DNA of 64,000 nt from NCBI GenBank assembly GCA_965243835.1, contig OZ251578.1:186001-250000 (forward strand), read 5' to 3'. The notes below the pieces were generated by a model. That model searched no databases. It was not told the origin of the DNA and saw only the letters and a program-made list of their open reading frames with translations. This document shows, piece after piece, positions 14,541 through 22,835 of this stretch. This DNA is from G965202665 sp965243835. GTDB lineage: Bacteria > Actinomycetota > Acidimicrobiia > Spongiisociales > Spongiisociaceae. The translations under genes were made by a program, and so were the position numbers. Within the stretch, counting starts at the first letter, position 1, and each line of letters starts with the position of its first letter.

Positions 14541-17500
14541 TTAGGGGGTTATCAGGTAGATGCGGTGGGGGACTACCGCTTCGGCGGACAGAACTTGGCC
14601 GGAGCTGTGGTCGATGGTGGTGCCCCAGCCGAACCGTATCCAGCGACGGGGGGCCAGTTGTTGAACCGAGTCGGGGGCGGAGGCGGTCCAGCCCCCGGCG
14701 GGGCGCGTGAAAATGTGCACCGGTTCCCGCAGGTGATCATCGTCCAGCGGGCGGGCCGCCCGGGAACTGGCGATGACCCTGCCGTCGTCGCTGATATCCA
14801 CGTACTGGCCGAAATCCTCCGCCCCTTCGCTGAGCGGTTCCCCGGAGGGAGCGGACAAAGCGGCGGTCGGTTGGCCGGAGTCCGCCCAGCCGGCGGCGGG
14901 CCGCGCGTAAATCAAGGCCCGGCTTTCCTGATGGTCGGTGGCGTGGGCTCCGGAGACCACAATGGAGCCGTCGGCGGAAACCCCCACCGACCAGCCCAGC
15001 CACTCGCCCCGCTCGGCTGCGGCCTCGGTCAGTTTGGCGACGGACTGATTGGCGGCCGTCGTGTTCCATCCGCCGTCCGGCTCGGTGAAGACGTACACCG
15101 CCCCCGCTTCGGCGGCTCCCGTAGCCCCGGGCAGGGAGTAGGCCCCGGCCGCCACCGTGGAACCGTCCTCGGAGACGGACAGCATCGCCCCCGGACCGCC
15201 GGTGGCGAACGCCCGCCGGTGCTGGTTGGAGTAGCTGGAGCCGTCGGCGGGAACCAGAACCGGAACGCCGGAGCCGTCCCGGTTGGAGACGTCGGGACCG
15301 GAGATGGTGAAGATGTAGGCCCGTTTGCGGCCGGGAGCGGCCGTCGCCATTTTGGTCCCGTCTTCGGACAGGGCCACCGACCGGCCGAACTCGTAGTTGG
15401 CGGAGGAGGCGGGGCCCACCGCATTGGACAAGTCGTGCCATACGGAGGAGGAGTCGGAGTCGGCCCATCCCCCCGCCGGTTTGGTGAACACCTCCACCAC
15501 GCCCGCGCCGGTTCCGCCCCCGCCGGGGTGCCCGATCGCGATTACGTCCCCCCGAACGTCCACCGAGTAACCGAACCTGCCCATTCCGGTCGGGGAGGAG
15601 CTGGTCAGCCGGGCCGGAGAGTCGTCATTCGGCCCCTCATACACGTACACCGCCCCCGCTCCCTCCTGAAGCGTCCCGCCGGAGTCGACATCGTCGTTGG
15701 GGGAGCCGACCGCGATCACCCCGTTGTCGGAGGCGAACGCGAACGCGTAATCATCGTGTTCGGCCTGGTCGGGGATGGTTAGCTGCGGCCAACGGTTGCG
15801 CAGGGTCAGGGCGCTCACCCCGCTCTCCTGGTCGGCGTAGGAGCGGACCGCGATGTGGGCGATCTGCTCTTCTTCCAGGGCTTTTTCGAACCCTGCCAAG
15901 TCGGTGGGGCCGTCCGGCTTGCTCAACTGGTCGTTGCCGTCGTAGGAGATCAACCAGGCTTCGTTGCTCAACAAGGCCAACTGGTTGTTTTCCGGGTCGG
16001 CTTTCACCAGCCGGGCGGTGAAACGGGCTCCCAGGTCGGGCTCCACCGTCCAGTAGTGATACAGCCGTTCGGTGGAAAGGTCATCGGAGTCGTCGGCCGC
16101 GTTCGCCCCCCGGTAGAGGGCGGTGATGGTTTCCACCCCGCTGTCGTCGCTGTCCCGCTGGTAGCTGAGGACGGCCGTCCCGGAACGGCCGGTGACCCGC
16201 TGGCGACGGGGGCTTCCGTCGGGGGCGGTTCCGATGCCGTCCGGATCGTTGGATGCGAAAAAGACGGTTTTGCGGCGGACCGGTTCTCCGTACTGGTCGG
16301 CGAGAACGGCGGTAACCGAGTGGCGCGCCCCCGGGCCGGCGTCGGAGGCGGGCGTGAACTCTCGCTCCTGGCTGACGGCCAGGGTGGTTTCCACCGGCGG
16401 GTCGTCCGACCACGTCGCCTGATAGCGTCCGTCCGCATCCGTTCCGTTGGTGGTTTTGTCGTTCACCGGAAAATCGGTTCCGCCGATGATGAGGGCCACG
16501 GAGGCGTCCGGGCCGTCCCGGGCGGCGTCCGCATCGGTTTGGATGTAGGAAAACCGTATTCCTCCGGCGGCGTCGGTCCGGTAGATGCGTCCTCCCTGGT
16601 TGACGGAGCCGTCGGCGCCGGTGACGATTTGGGTGACGGCGACCGCCTGGTTTTCTTCCGGGATCGGGTTTTCGTTCACGTCCGCCACCTGGATGGTGAA
16701 AGTAACGGTCTCCCCGAAATGCATTTTCTCCTGATGCTCATCCAAATCGTCGGTGATGAGCAGTTGGCTGGCTTCCTTGACCGTATTGACGTCCAACGAA
16801 CCCGCTCCCGCCGTATCCGCATCGTATCGATCCCCCGGTCCGCCGCTCCAGGCCCGCACGGTGAGGGTCTGCGCCGCTTCCACTTCCACCAACAGGAACC
16901 CGGCGGCGTCGGTCCGTTCATCGTTTTGGTCGATCTGACAGGTCCGGGACCCGCCCTCTCCCCGTACCTGGCCGGCGATGCAAGAACCGTCGTCCGCAAA
17001 GGAGGAGTCCCCGGAGAAAGTGAAAACGTCCACCGGCGCATTCGGCGCCGGGTTGAAGTTCGCGTCCCGCACCGTCACCGCCAGCTGGACGACATCCAGT
17101 TCGGTGACGGTAATCGGGTCGGCGCCGGTGGAAGGGGCCTGCACCGTCACTCCGGCGGGACGGGCGATGGTGTGTCCCAAGGCGCGGGTTATGAAGTGGG
17201 CCATCTGTCCCCGCGTTACCGGGTCGAAAGGCGCAAAACGGGAGCCGCCCACCCCCCGGGTAATCCCCAACTCGTACACCCGGCGGATGGCGTCGTAGGA
17301 GTTGCGCGACACTGTGTTAATGTCGGTGAAAACCGCATCGTCCGGCCGCACGTTCGCCGGGGCGGTACCGCCGGTTCCGATCACCGCCCGGCGCAGAAAA
17401 GCGTCCAGGATAGTTGCCATCGACTCCCGGGTTACCGGCTGATTGGGGTCGAAATGACCCGGGGAAGTCCCGGGCATTACGCCCGCCTGCGCTATTCGGT

Positions 17501-17909
17501 TCACGTTGGCGCGGGTGGCGTCGGATAGACCGTCGAGGTCGGTGAAACCCTGGTCGGCGGGGGCGGTCGCCAAGGTTATGCCGGCCAGGCGGGCTGCCCG
17601 GGCCAAAAAGAGGGCCATCTGCCAGCGGGTTACCGTCTCGCCGGGGGCGAAAAGGTTCCCGTTGCGCCCCCGTGCTATGCCGTAATAGGAAAGGCAGTCG
17701 ACGGCCGACTCCAGGGAAGTTCCGGTCACATCCTCAAAATCGGCGTCGGCGAGAGCCGCTCCCACGCAAGCTGAATATTCGGCCAAGTTATCGGATTTGC
17801 CGGGCGCGGCGGGAGCCCGGTCGGCGCCGGGTCCCGACAAACCGGCCGCCATGCCCGCAACAACCAGCCCGATCATCCAAAACTTCTTCGACAAAGGCAA
17901 AACCGTCAC
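14541..17909 (-). CDS. SLH-domain surface protein with Ig-like and FG-GAP-like regions (paralog 1)
   Basis: 1122 residues. The start is GTG, with AAGGAG 11 nt upstream and a signal peptide ending near ADRAPAAP. Three SLH units (about 45-250) carry repeated VTRxxMA motifs (TRWQMALFLARA, TRESMATILDAF, TRGQMAHFITRAL). Such domains usually bind secondary cell-wall polymer. The middle (about 260-620) has Ig/invasin-like segments such as LADQYGEPVRRKTVFF and RTDAAGGIRFSY. The C-terminal ~450 residues repeat FGYSVDVRGDVIAIG-type and AGAVYVF units, resembling integrin-type FG-GAP propeller blades. It is a paralog of the next gene. Probably a cell-surface structural or adhesive protein. Confidence 0.8.
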   Translation of the reverse strand: MTVLPLSKKFWMIGLVVAGMAAGLSGPGADRAPAAPGKSDNLAEYSACVGAALADADFEDVTGTSLESAVDCLSYYGIARGRNGNLFAPGETVTRWQMALFLARAARLAGITLATAPADQGFTDLDGLSDATRANVNRIAQAGVMPGTSPGHFDPNQPVTRESMATILDAFLRRAVIGTGGTAPANVRPDDAVFTDINTVSRNSYDAIRRVYELGITRGVGGSRFAPFDPVTRGQMAHFITRALGHTIARPAGVTVQAPSTGADPITVTELDVVQLAVTVRDANFNPAPNAPVDVFTFSGDSSFADDGSCIAGQVRGEGGSRTCQIDQNDERTDAAGFLLVEVEAAQTLTVRAWSGGPGDRYDADTAGAGSLDVNTVKEASQLLITDDLDEHQEKMHFGETVTFTIQVADVNENPIPEENQAVAVTQIVTGADGSVNQGGRIYRTDAAGGIRFSYIQTDADAARDGPDASVALIIGGTDFPVNDKTTNGTDADGRYQATWSDDPPVETTLAVSQEREFTPASDAGPGARHSVTAVLADQYGEPVRRKTVFFASNDPDGIGTAPDGSPRRQRVTGRSGTAVLSYQRDSDDSGVETITALYRGANAADDSDDLSTERLYHYWTVEPDLGARFTARLVKADPENNQLALLSNEAWLISYDGNDQLSKPDGPTDLAGFEKALEEEQIAHIAVRSYADQESGVSALTLRNRWPQLTIPDQAEHDDYAFAFASDNGVIAVGSPNDDVDSGGTLQEGAGAVYVYEGPNDDSPARLTSSSPTGMGRFGYSVDVRGDVIAIGHPGGGGTGAGVVEVFTKPAGGWADSDSSSVWHDLSNAVGPASSANYEFGRSVALSEDGTKMATAAPGRKRAYIFTISGPDVSNRDGSGVPVLVPADGSSYSNQHRRAFATGGPGAMLSVSEDGSTVAAGAYSLPGATGAAEAGAVYVFTEPDGGWNTTAANQSVAKLTEAAAERGEWLGWSVGVSADGSIVVSGAHATDHQESRALIYARPAAGWADSGQPTAALSAPSGEPLSEGAEDFGQYVDISDDGRVIASSRAARPLDDDHLREPVHIFTRPAGGWTASAPDSVQQLAPRRWIRFGWGTTIDHSSGQVLSAEAVVPHRIYLITP

Positions 17910-18070
17910 CTGTTTATCGGCTCCTTGGCGTCAATTTTCCAATTCGGAAAGGGTGCAACCGTTATGGAGGGGGGTCCGTCCGCTTCCCCGTTCCCAACCA
18001 TAGCGTCGGCAGTTTAGCGCACGGAATGGGGGCCGGTCGGGTGCGGGGAAGATTAAATCGGTGCCTCCCG

Positions 18071-21000
18071 TTAACGATTGATGCGGAACACGTCTAGGTA
18101 GCGGTTGGGGGCTTTTTCTTCCCGCCCGGTTGCGTACAAAGTGCCGTTGGTGCGGTCATAGGCGACGGTCCAGCCCAGTTGCTTGTCGGGGGCCGCCCCC
18201 AGGTATTCTTCGTCGAGGCCGGTTTGGGACGCCCAGGCGGCGCCGTCCCGCTTGAAAATCGCCACCGAGCCGCGCCAGTCCCCTTCTTGCCGAAAATGTC
18301 GTCCGGCCGCCACCTCCGATCCGTCGCCGGTCACGGCCACGGATCGGCCCAACGCGTCGTCCGCCCGGCCCCGCCCGGCTTTCAGGATCGCGGGCGGGAT
18401 GCCGTCCGTCCAGCCCCCGGCGGGTTTGCCGAACACGTAGACGACGCCCGCCTGGTCGGTTTGGCCGGGGTCGAAATGACCGGAGGCGACTACGGTGGCC
18501 CCGTCCGACGACACGGCCACGCTTTCCCCCATTTTCTGGTGGGAGGAGGCGACGGGGGCTTTCAGGGTGGCGTCGGCGTCGGCGGCCGAAGCCCAGCCGG
18601 TCATCGGTTCGACGAACACCCCCGCCGACCCGGCGTCCGGCGCGGCCGGACTCCAGTTGGGGGATCCGATCACGATCGTGGAACCGTCATGGGAGATAGC
18701 CACCGAACGGTCCCGCCACAAACCCAGGTCATCGTCCCGCAACAGGGGGTTGTCGGCGGCGTCGGCGTCGTCGGCCCAGCCGGAGCCCGGTTTCTCGTAC
18801 ACCACCACCGCGTTCTGCGCGGGGGCGGTTCCGTTCCAGGGCATAGTTACCGCGATTACCGACCCGTCCCCGGAAACGGCCACCCCCGTTCCGTAGAGGG
18901 AGGAGGCGGCGGCGGGAACCCCGGCCCCGGAGCCCGGGGACAAGGCAGCGGCGGGCGCGGTCGGCCAAACTCCGTCATCGCCGCGCACGTATACGTAAAC
19001 TTTCCGGGCCCCCGGCTCCCCGATTACCAGCGTGTTCCCGGCGATGTCCGCATCAAACCCGAAGAGACCGTCGGCGGCGGGGGAGGGAGCGGCCAACTCA
19101 ACCACCCGGGCGGCGGGGGTGGCGATGCCTGCGGGATGCACGTAGACTTTTCCAGCCCGGGCCGCGGTGACGTCATCGGCGGGGTCGGGGGTGTCCCGGT
19201 CGTCGGCGATATCCTCGTAACCGGCTCCTATTACCAGCACGTTGCCGTCGGCGGCGACGACTTGGCCGAACCGGGCCGCCCCGCCCGCTTCCCGTCCGGA
19301 GGGATGCTGACGATCGGCCCACTCGGAGCCCAGGGTGAAGGAGCTGACCCGGAGGGTGTCACCGGAGTAGGCGTTGATCCGCAGGTGGGCGGCGTCGGGG
19401 GAGTCCTCCCCGGACAAGGCTTTTTCGAAGTCGGCGAAGGTCGCCGGTTCCCCGTCGGCGGCGTTGAACTGGTCGTTGCCGTCGTATTCGACCAGCAACG
19501 TCCGCTCGGGAGCGGCTATCACCAACTGGTTCCGGACGGTGTCTTTTTCCAGGATGCGGCCCAGCGCCTTCCCGCTCCCGGGGGTCTCGGTCCAGTGGTG
19601 GTAGATGCGCTCCGCGGTCAACGCAATATCGTCCCCGTCGCCTGCGGGCCGGTCGTCGGCGCCGTCGGGCGTTCCCACCACTTCGTTGTAAGCGGCCCAG
19701 ATGGTTTCGATGCCGCTCTCGTCGGCGTCCCGGAAGTAGGAGAAGGCGGCTTCGCCCCGGCTGTTGGTGGTGCGCGTATAGCGGGCGGCGCTCCCCGCCG
19801 CCGGGATCCTCTTTCCGTCCGCTTCCGTAAAGAGCAACCCCCGCAGGTCGGAGAGGGGAGTGGAGGAGGTTTCCCCCGCCCGGTATCCGCCCAGGCCCAG
19901 CCGGTCGTCGGAGAAGAGCCGTATGCGCTTGCCCCGGATGGGGACTCCGTACTGGTCGGTGAGGCGGGCGGTGACCCTGTTCACCGCTCCCCGGCCTTCG
20001 TCGGAGGCGGCGGTATGGGAGGTGCGTTGCGTAATGGTTAATTTTCCGGGGGCGGACGGCGCCTCCGACCACTCGGCTACGTACTTGCCCCGGTCCGGGT
20101 GGGGATCCGGGTCGGAATCGGCGTCGTCCCCGTCGGCGGTGACGGCGTCTGTCGGGATGCGCCGGTTGGTGGTTTTGTCCACCACGGGCAGGGAAGGTTG
20201 TCCGCGGCGGGTGGCGACGTCGCTTACCTGCAGGGTGGCGCGGGCGGTTTCGCCGGCGGCGGAGGTCCCCGACTGCCGGAACGCAAACCGGATTTGACCG
20301 GAACCGTCCGTCCGGTAGACGCGGGTGAGGGAGGAGAAGTCCCCTCCCGCCCCGGTCTCGGCGGCGGCGACGGTCACCTCCCAGTCCCGCTCCTCCACCG
20401 GGTCCCCGTCGGCGTCGGCGATTTGCAGAACGAAGGTGACGGTCTGTCCCAGTTTCAGTTTTTCCTGGTTGGGAGCCAGGTCATCGGTGACCAGCATCTG
20501 GGTAGGCGCCGGAACGTATCCCAACTCCAGGCTTTGGGAGGCGGTCGTATCATCGTCAAAGCGGCTCTGCAACTCCCCGGTCCACGCCCAGAGGGTGGTG
20601 GCCGCTACGGGGGCGTGGCCGACGCCGACGATATCCCCAAACTCGTCGGTCAGCGGATCCCCGTAATCGATCACGCACGGGCGCCCCCCCTCCACCGCCG
20701 TCACCCGGGCCGTGTTGCAAGTTCCGTCGGAGCGGAAAGCCGCCCCCGGCTCGTCGGAGTAGAACAGGTCCACCGCGGCGTCCGTCACCGGCCCGAAACT
20801 CTGGTCGCGCACCGAAACCAGCAACTCCACGGCCCCCTCCGAGCCGGATACCTCGTCCGCCGAGGACTGCATGGACAGCCCCGCCGGACGGGCGATGGTA
20901 TGGGACAGGGTGCGGGCCAGGAAAGCCGCCATTTGCGCCCGGGTTACCAACCCCTCCGGCGCGAATCGGGTTTCGGTTTGCCCGGTGGTGATGCCCAACT

Positions 21001-21631
21001 CGTAAATCCGCCGAATGGCGTTGTAGGTGTGAAAAGACACCCGGTCCAGATCGGTGAACACATCGTCGTCGGGAACGATCTTCTCCGGGTCCCATCCCCC
21101 CTCCCCGATGACGGCTTCGGTCAGGAAGGCGTCTAACAGGTCGGCCATGGAGGCCCGGGTTATCCCCCGGTTGGGCTCGAAGGAGACGGCGGACGCGCCG
21201 GGCATTATTCCCGCTCCCGCCAGGGCGTTTATCGCCCACTGCGCTTCCCGGGACAGCCCCCCGATGTCCCGAAACCCCTCCGGGCGCGGGGAGGCGGGCA
21301 GAACTATCCCCGCCGGTCGCGCGCCCCGGGCCAAAAACAATGCCATCTGCCAGCGGGTGATGGTCTCCCCGGCGGAAAACCGGTCGGCGGTGCGGCCCCT
21401 GGTGATTCCGTAGTGGAAGATGCAGTTGATTTCATCCTCGGCGAAGGAACCCGCCGCGTCCCGGAAGCCGGCCGATTCAACGGCGGGGCCCACGCAGGCC
21501 GAATACAGGGGAGGAAAATCCGGTTTGCCGCTTTCGGCGCGGGCCGGCTCCGCTCCGGCGCCCAAGAGGACGGCCGTCAAGCTCAGCGCCGTCCAACCAA
21601 TCAACCAAGCCCGGTGGCGCAAGACCGTCAT
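18071..21631 (-). CDS. SLH-domain surface protein with Ig-like and FG-GAP-like regions (paralog 2)
   Basis: 1186 residues with the same order as the protein at 14541. It has a signal peptide (ends near ARAESGK) and three SLH units (TRWQMALFLARG, TRASMADLLDAF, TRAQMAAFLARTL; about 45-255). Ig-like segments follow (RLTDQYGVPIRGKRIRLFSDD, YRTDGSGQIRFAFRQ). The C-terminal propeller-like repeats include FGFDADIAGNTLVIGEPGARKVYVY and MGESVAVSSDGATVVASG. A GAGGAG ribosome binding site lies 6 nt before the ATG. The two proteins align over their whole length, so this is a tandem duplication that has diverged. A 161-bp gap separates them. Confidence 0.8.
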   Translation of the reverse strand: MTVLRHRAWLIGWTALSLTAVLLGAGAEPARAESGKPDFPPLYSACVGPAVESAGFRDAAGSFAEDEINCIFHYGITRGRTADRFSAGETITRWQMALFLARGARPAGIVLPASPRPEGFRDIGGLSREAQWAINALAGAGIMPGASAVSFEPNRGITRASMADLLDAFLTEAVIGEGGWDPEKIVPDDDVFTDLDRVSFHTYNAIRRIYELGITTGQTETRFAPEGLVTRAQMAAFLARTLSHTIARPAGLSMQSSADEVSGSEGAVELLVSVRDQSFGPVTDAAVDLFYSDEPGAAFRSDGTCNTARVTAVEGGRPCVIDYGDPLTDEFGDIVGVGHAPVAATTLWAWTGELQSRFDDDTTASQSLELGYVPAPTQMLVTDDLAPNQEKLKLGQTVTFVLQIADADGDPVEERDWEVTVAAAETGAGGDFSSLTRVYRTDGSGQIRFAFRQSGTSAAGETARATLQVSDVATRRGQPSLPVVDKTTNRRIPTDAVTADGDDADSDPDPHPDRGKYVAEWSEAPSAPGKLTITQRTSHTAASDEGRGAVNRVTARLTDQYGVPIRGKRIRLFSDDRLGLGGYRAGETSSTPLSDLRGLLFTEADGKRIPAAGSAARYTRTTNSRGEAAFSYFRDADESGIETIWAAYNEVVGTPDGADDRPAGDGDDIALTAERIYHHWTETPGSGKALGRILEKDTVRNQLVIAAPERTLLVEYDGNDQFNAADGEPATFADFEKALSGEDSPDAAHLRINAYSGDTLRVSSFTLGSEWADRQHPSGREAGGAARFGQVVAADGNVLVIGAGYEDIADDRDTPDPADDVTAARAGKVYVHPAGIATPAARVVELAAPSPAADGLFGFDADIAGNTLVIGEPGARKVYVYVRGDDGVWPTAPAAALSPGSGAGVPAAASSLYGTGVAVSGDGSVIAVTMPWNGTAPAQNAVVVYEKPGSGWADDADAADNPLLRDDDLGLWRDRSVAISHDGSTIVIGSPNWSPAAPDAGSAGVFVEPMTGWASAADADATLKAPVASSHQKMGESVAVSSDGATVVASGHFDPGQTDQAGVVYVFGKPAGGWTDGIPPAILKAGRGRADDALGRSVAVTGDGSEVAAGRHFRQEGDWRGSVAIFKRDGAAWASQTGLDEEYLGAAPDKQLGWTVAYDRTNGTLYATGREEKAPNRYLDVFRINR

Positions 21632-21763
21632 TTGTCACTCCTCGCTAACGAACCGTCCCGGTCCGCCCGCAAATTTCATATTAGGGCGTCCGTTGGCCGG
21701 AACGCAAGCCGCAGGGTCGGAGCGCGCCGGACTGCGGGCGCCCCTCGGCGGAGGAGCGGGCCG

Positions 21764-21856
21764 CTAACGCCGCTTCTTGTGCCGGTTGGCCTTGATGCGC
21801 TTGCGGTATTTGTGCTTGCTCATCTTCTTGCGGCGCTTTTTAATCAGCGAGCCCAT
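21764..21856 (-). CDS. 30S ribosomal protein bS22 (AURKAIP1/COX24-like), 30 residues
   Basis: A 30-residue, very basic protein: MGSLIKKRRKKMSKHKYRKR, then a short Lys/Arg tail. It has the GSxIKKRRKxMSKxKxRK pattern of the AURKAIP1/COX24 domain. The mycobacterial homolog is ribosomal protein bS22. AAAGGAG lies 4 nt upstream of the ATG. It is easily missed because of its length. It lies upstream of the SLH gene on the same strand, but its own promoter is not evident. Confidence 0.9.
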   Translation of the reverse strand: MGSLIKKRRKKMSKHKYRKRIKANRHKKRR

Positions 21857-21944
21857 TCATCTCCTTTGGTTAAGTCGGGTGCGGATGGCATACTACTTGA
21901 TAATACTTGACCGCCGGACGAAATTCGGCAAGCCCGGCCCCGTT

Positions 21945-22808
21945 TCATGTCGAGGACGGGTCCTGCAGGAACCGTTCGATGTCCTCCACCATCCGTCGGG
22001 AGTCCCGGGGGGTGATGGTCAGATGGTCGGCTTCCTCCTCCAGTTGCCGTACGTATTCGTTGAAGTCGGAGGAGTCTTCCACCGCCGCCCGGATGCTTTC
22101 CTGGTAACGCTCCTCATCCTTTTCCAAATCGCCCGGCTTCAGATGCCACCCGATCACCTCGCCCAGTTTGTGGAGCAACGCCCGGACGGTGGTGGGGCTG
22201 GGGTTGGCGGCCAGGTAGTGGGGGACGCCCGCCCACAGGCTGTGCGCTTCCATCCCCTCTTCCTCCAAAAAGTTGTGCAACACCCCGGTTATGCCGATGG
22301 GGCCTTCGTAGTCGGAGGGATGAACGTTCATTTTCACGGCGAAGTCCGGGTCGGTGGACAGTCCGAAAATCTGGACCGGCAGGGTGTGGGGAATCTGGCC
22401 GAGGAAGGCCCCCAGGGTGACGGCCTTGTCCACCCCGAAGCGGCGCAACGCGGCCGTCACCTGCCCGCAGTATTTGCGCCAGTAATGATGCGGCTCATCT
22501 CCGAGCACGACCACCAGATCGTGTTCGTGGTCGGGCAGGTTTACGCCCATGAACCGGGTGGCGGGCCAGTTGATGGTGCGTTTCCCGTTTTTAATCTCCA
22601 AGCGGGGGCGCAGATCCTGGTAGTTGGCGTACTCCTCCACATGCAGGCGGGCCAAAACGCGCTCGCCGTGGTGGGCGAGCAGGTGATGCAGTACCCCGCT
22701 GCTGGCGTCGGCGGCGTCGTTCCACCCTTCGTAGGCTATTACCGCCACCGGCCGCCGCAAGGACGGATTCTTCTCCAACCATTCAATGTTGTCGTAGGTT
22801 GCGGCCAT
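21945..22808 (-). CDS. PAC2 family protein
   Basis: 287 residues of the PAC2 (proteasome assembly chaperone 2-like) family, which is common in proteasome-bearing actinobacteria. The conserved segments are RRPVAVIAYEGWNDAADASS, HDLVVVLGDEPHHYWRKY, VTLGAFLGQIPHTLP and GPIGITGVLHNFLEEEG. The C-terminus is an acidic helical region ending in a short Ser-rich tail. The biochemical role in bacteria is unclear. There is no ribosome binding site, but TAGCCT 7 nt before the ATG suggests its own leaderless promoter, just after the copA stop. Confidence 0.88.
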   Translation of the reverse strand: MAATYDNIEWLEKNPSLRRPVAVIAYEGWNDAADASSGVLHHLLAHHGERVLARLHVEEYANYQDLRPRLEIKNGKRTINWPATRFMGVNLPDHEHDLVVVLGDEPHHYWRKYCGQVTAALRRFGVDKAVTLGAFLGQIPHTLPVQIFGLSTDPDFAVKMNVHPSDYEGPIGITGVLHNFLEEEGMEAHSLWAGVPHYLAANPSPTTVRALLHKLGEVIGWHLKPGDLEKDEERYQESIRAAVEDSSDFNEYVRQLEEEADHLTITPRDSRRMVEDIERFLQDPSST

Positions 22809-22815
22809 GTCCGAC

Positions 22816-22821
22816 AGGCTA
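22816..22821 (-). promoter_or_regulatory. -10 box of the PAC2 gene (leaderless)
   Basis: Minus-strand TAGCCT, 7 nt before the ATG at 22808, between copA and PAC2. Confidence 0.4.
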
Positions 22822-22835
22822 GCGGCCCGGCGCGC

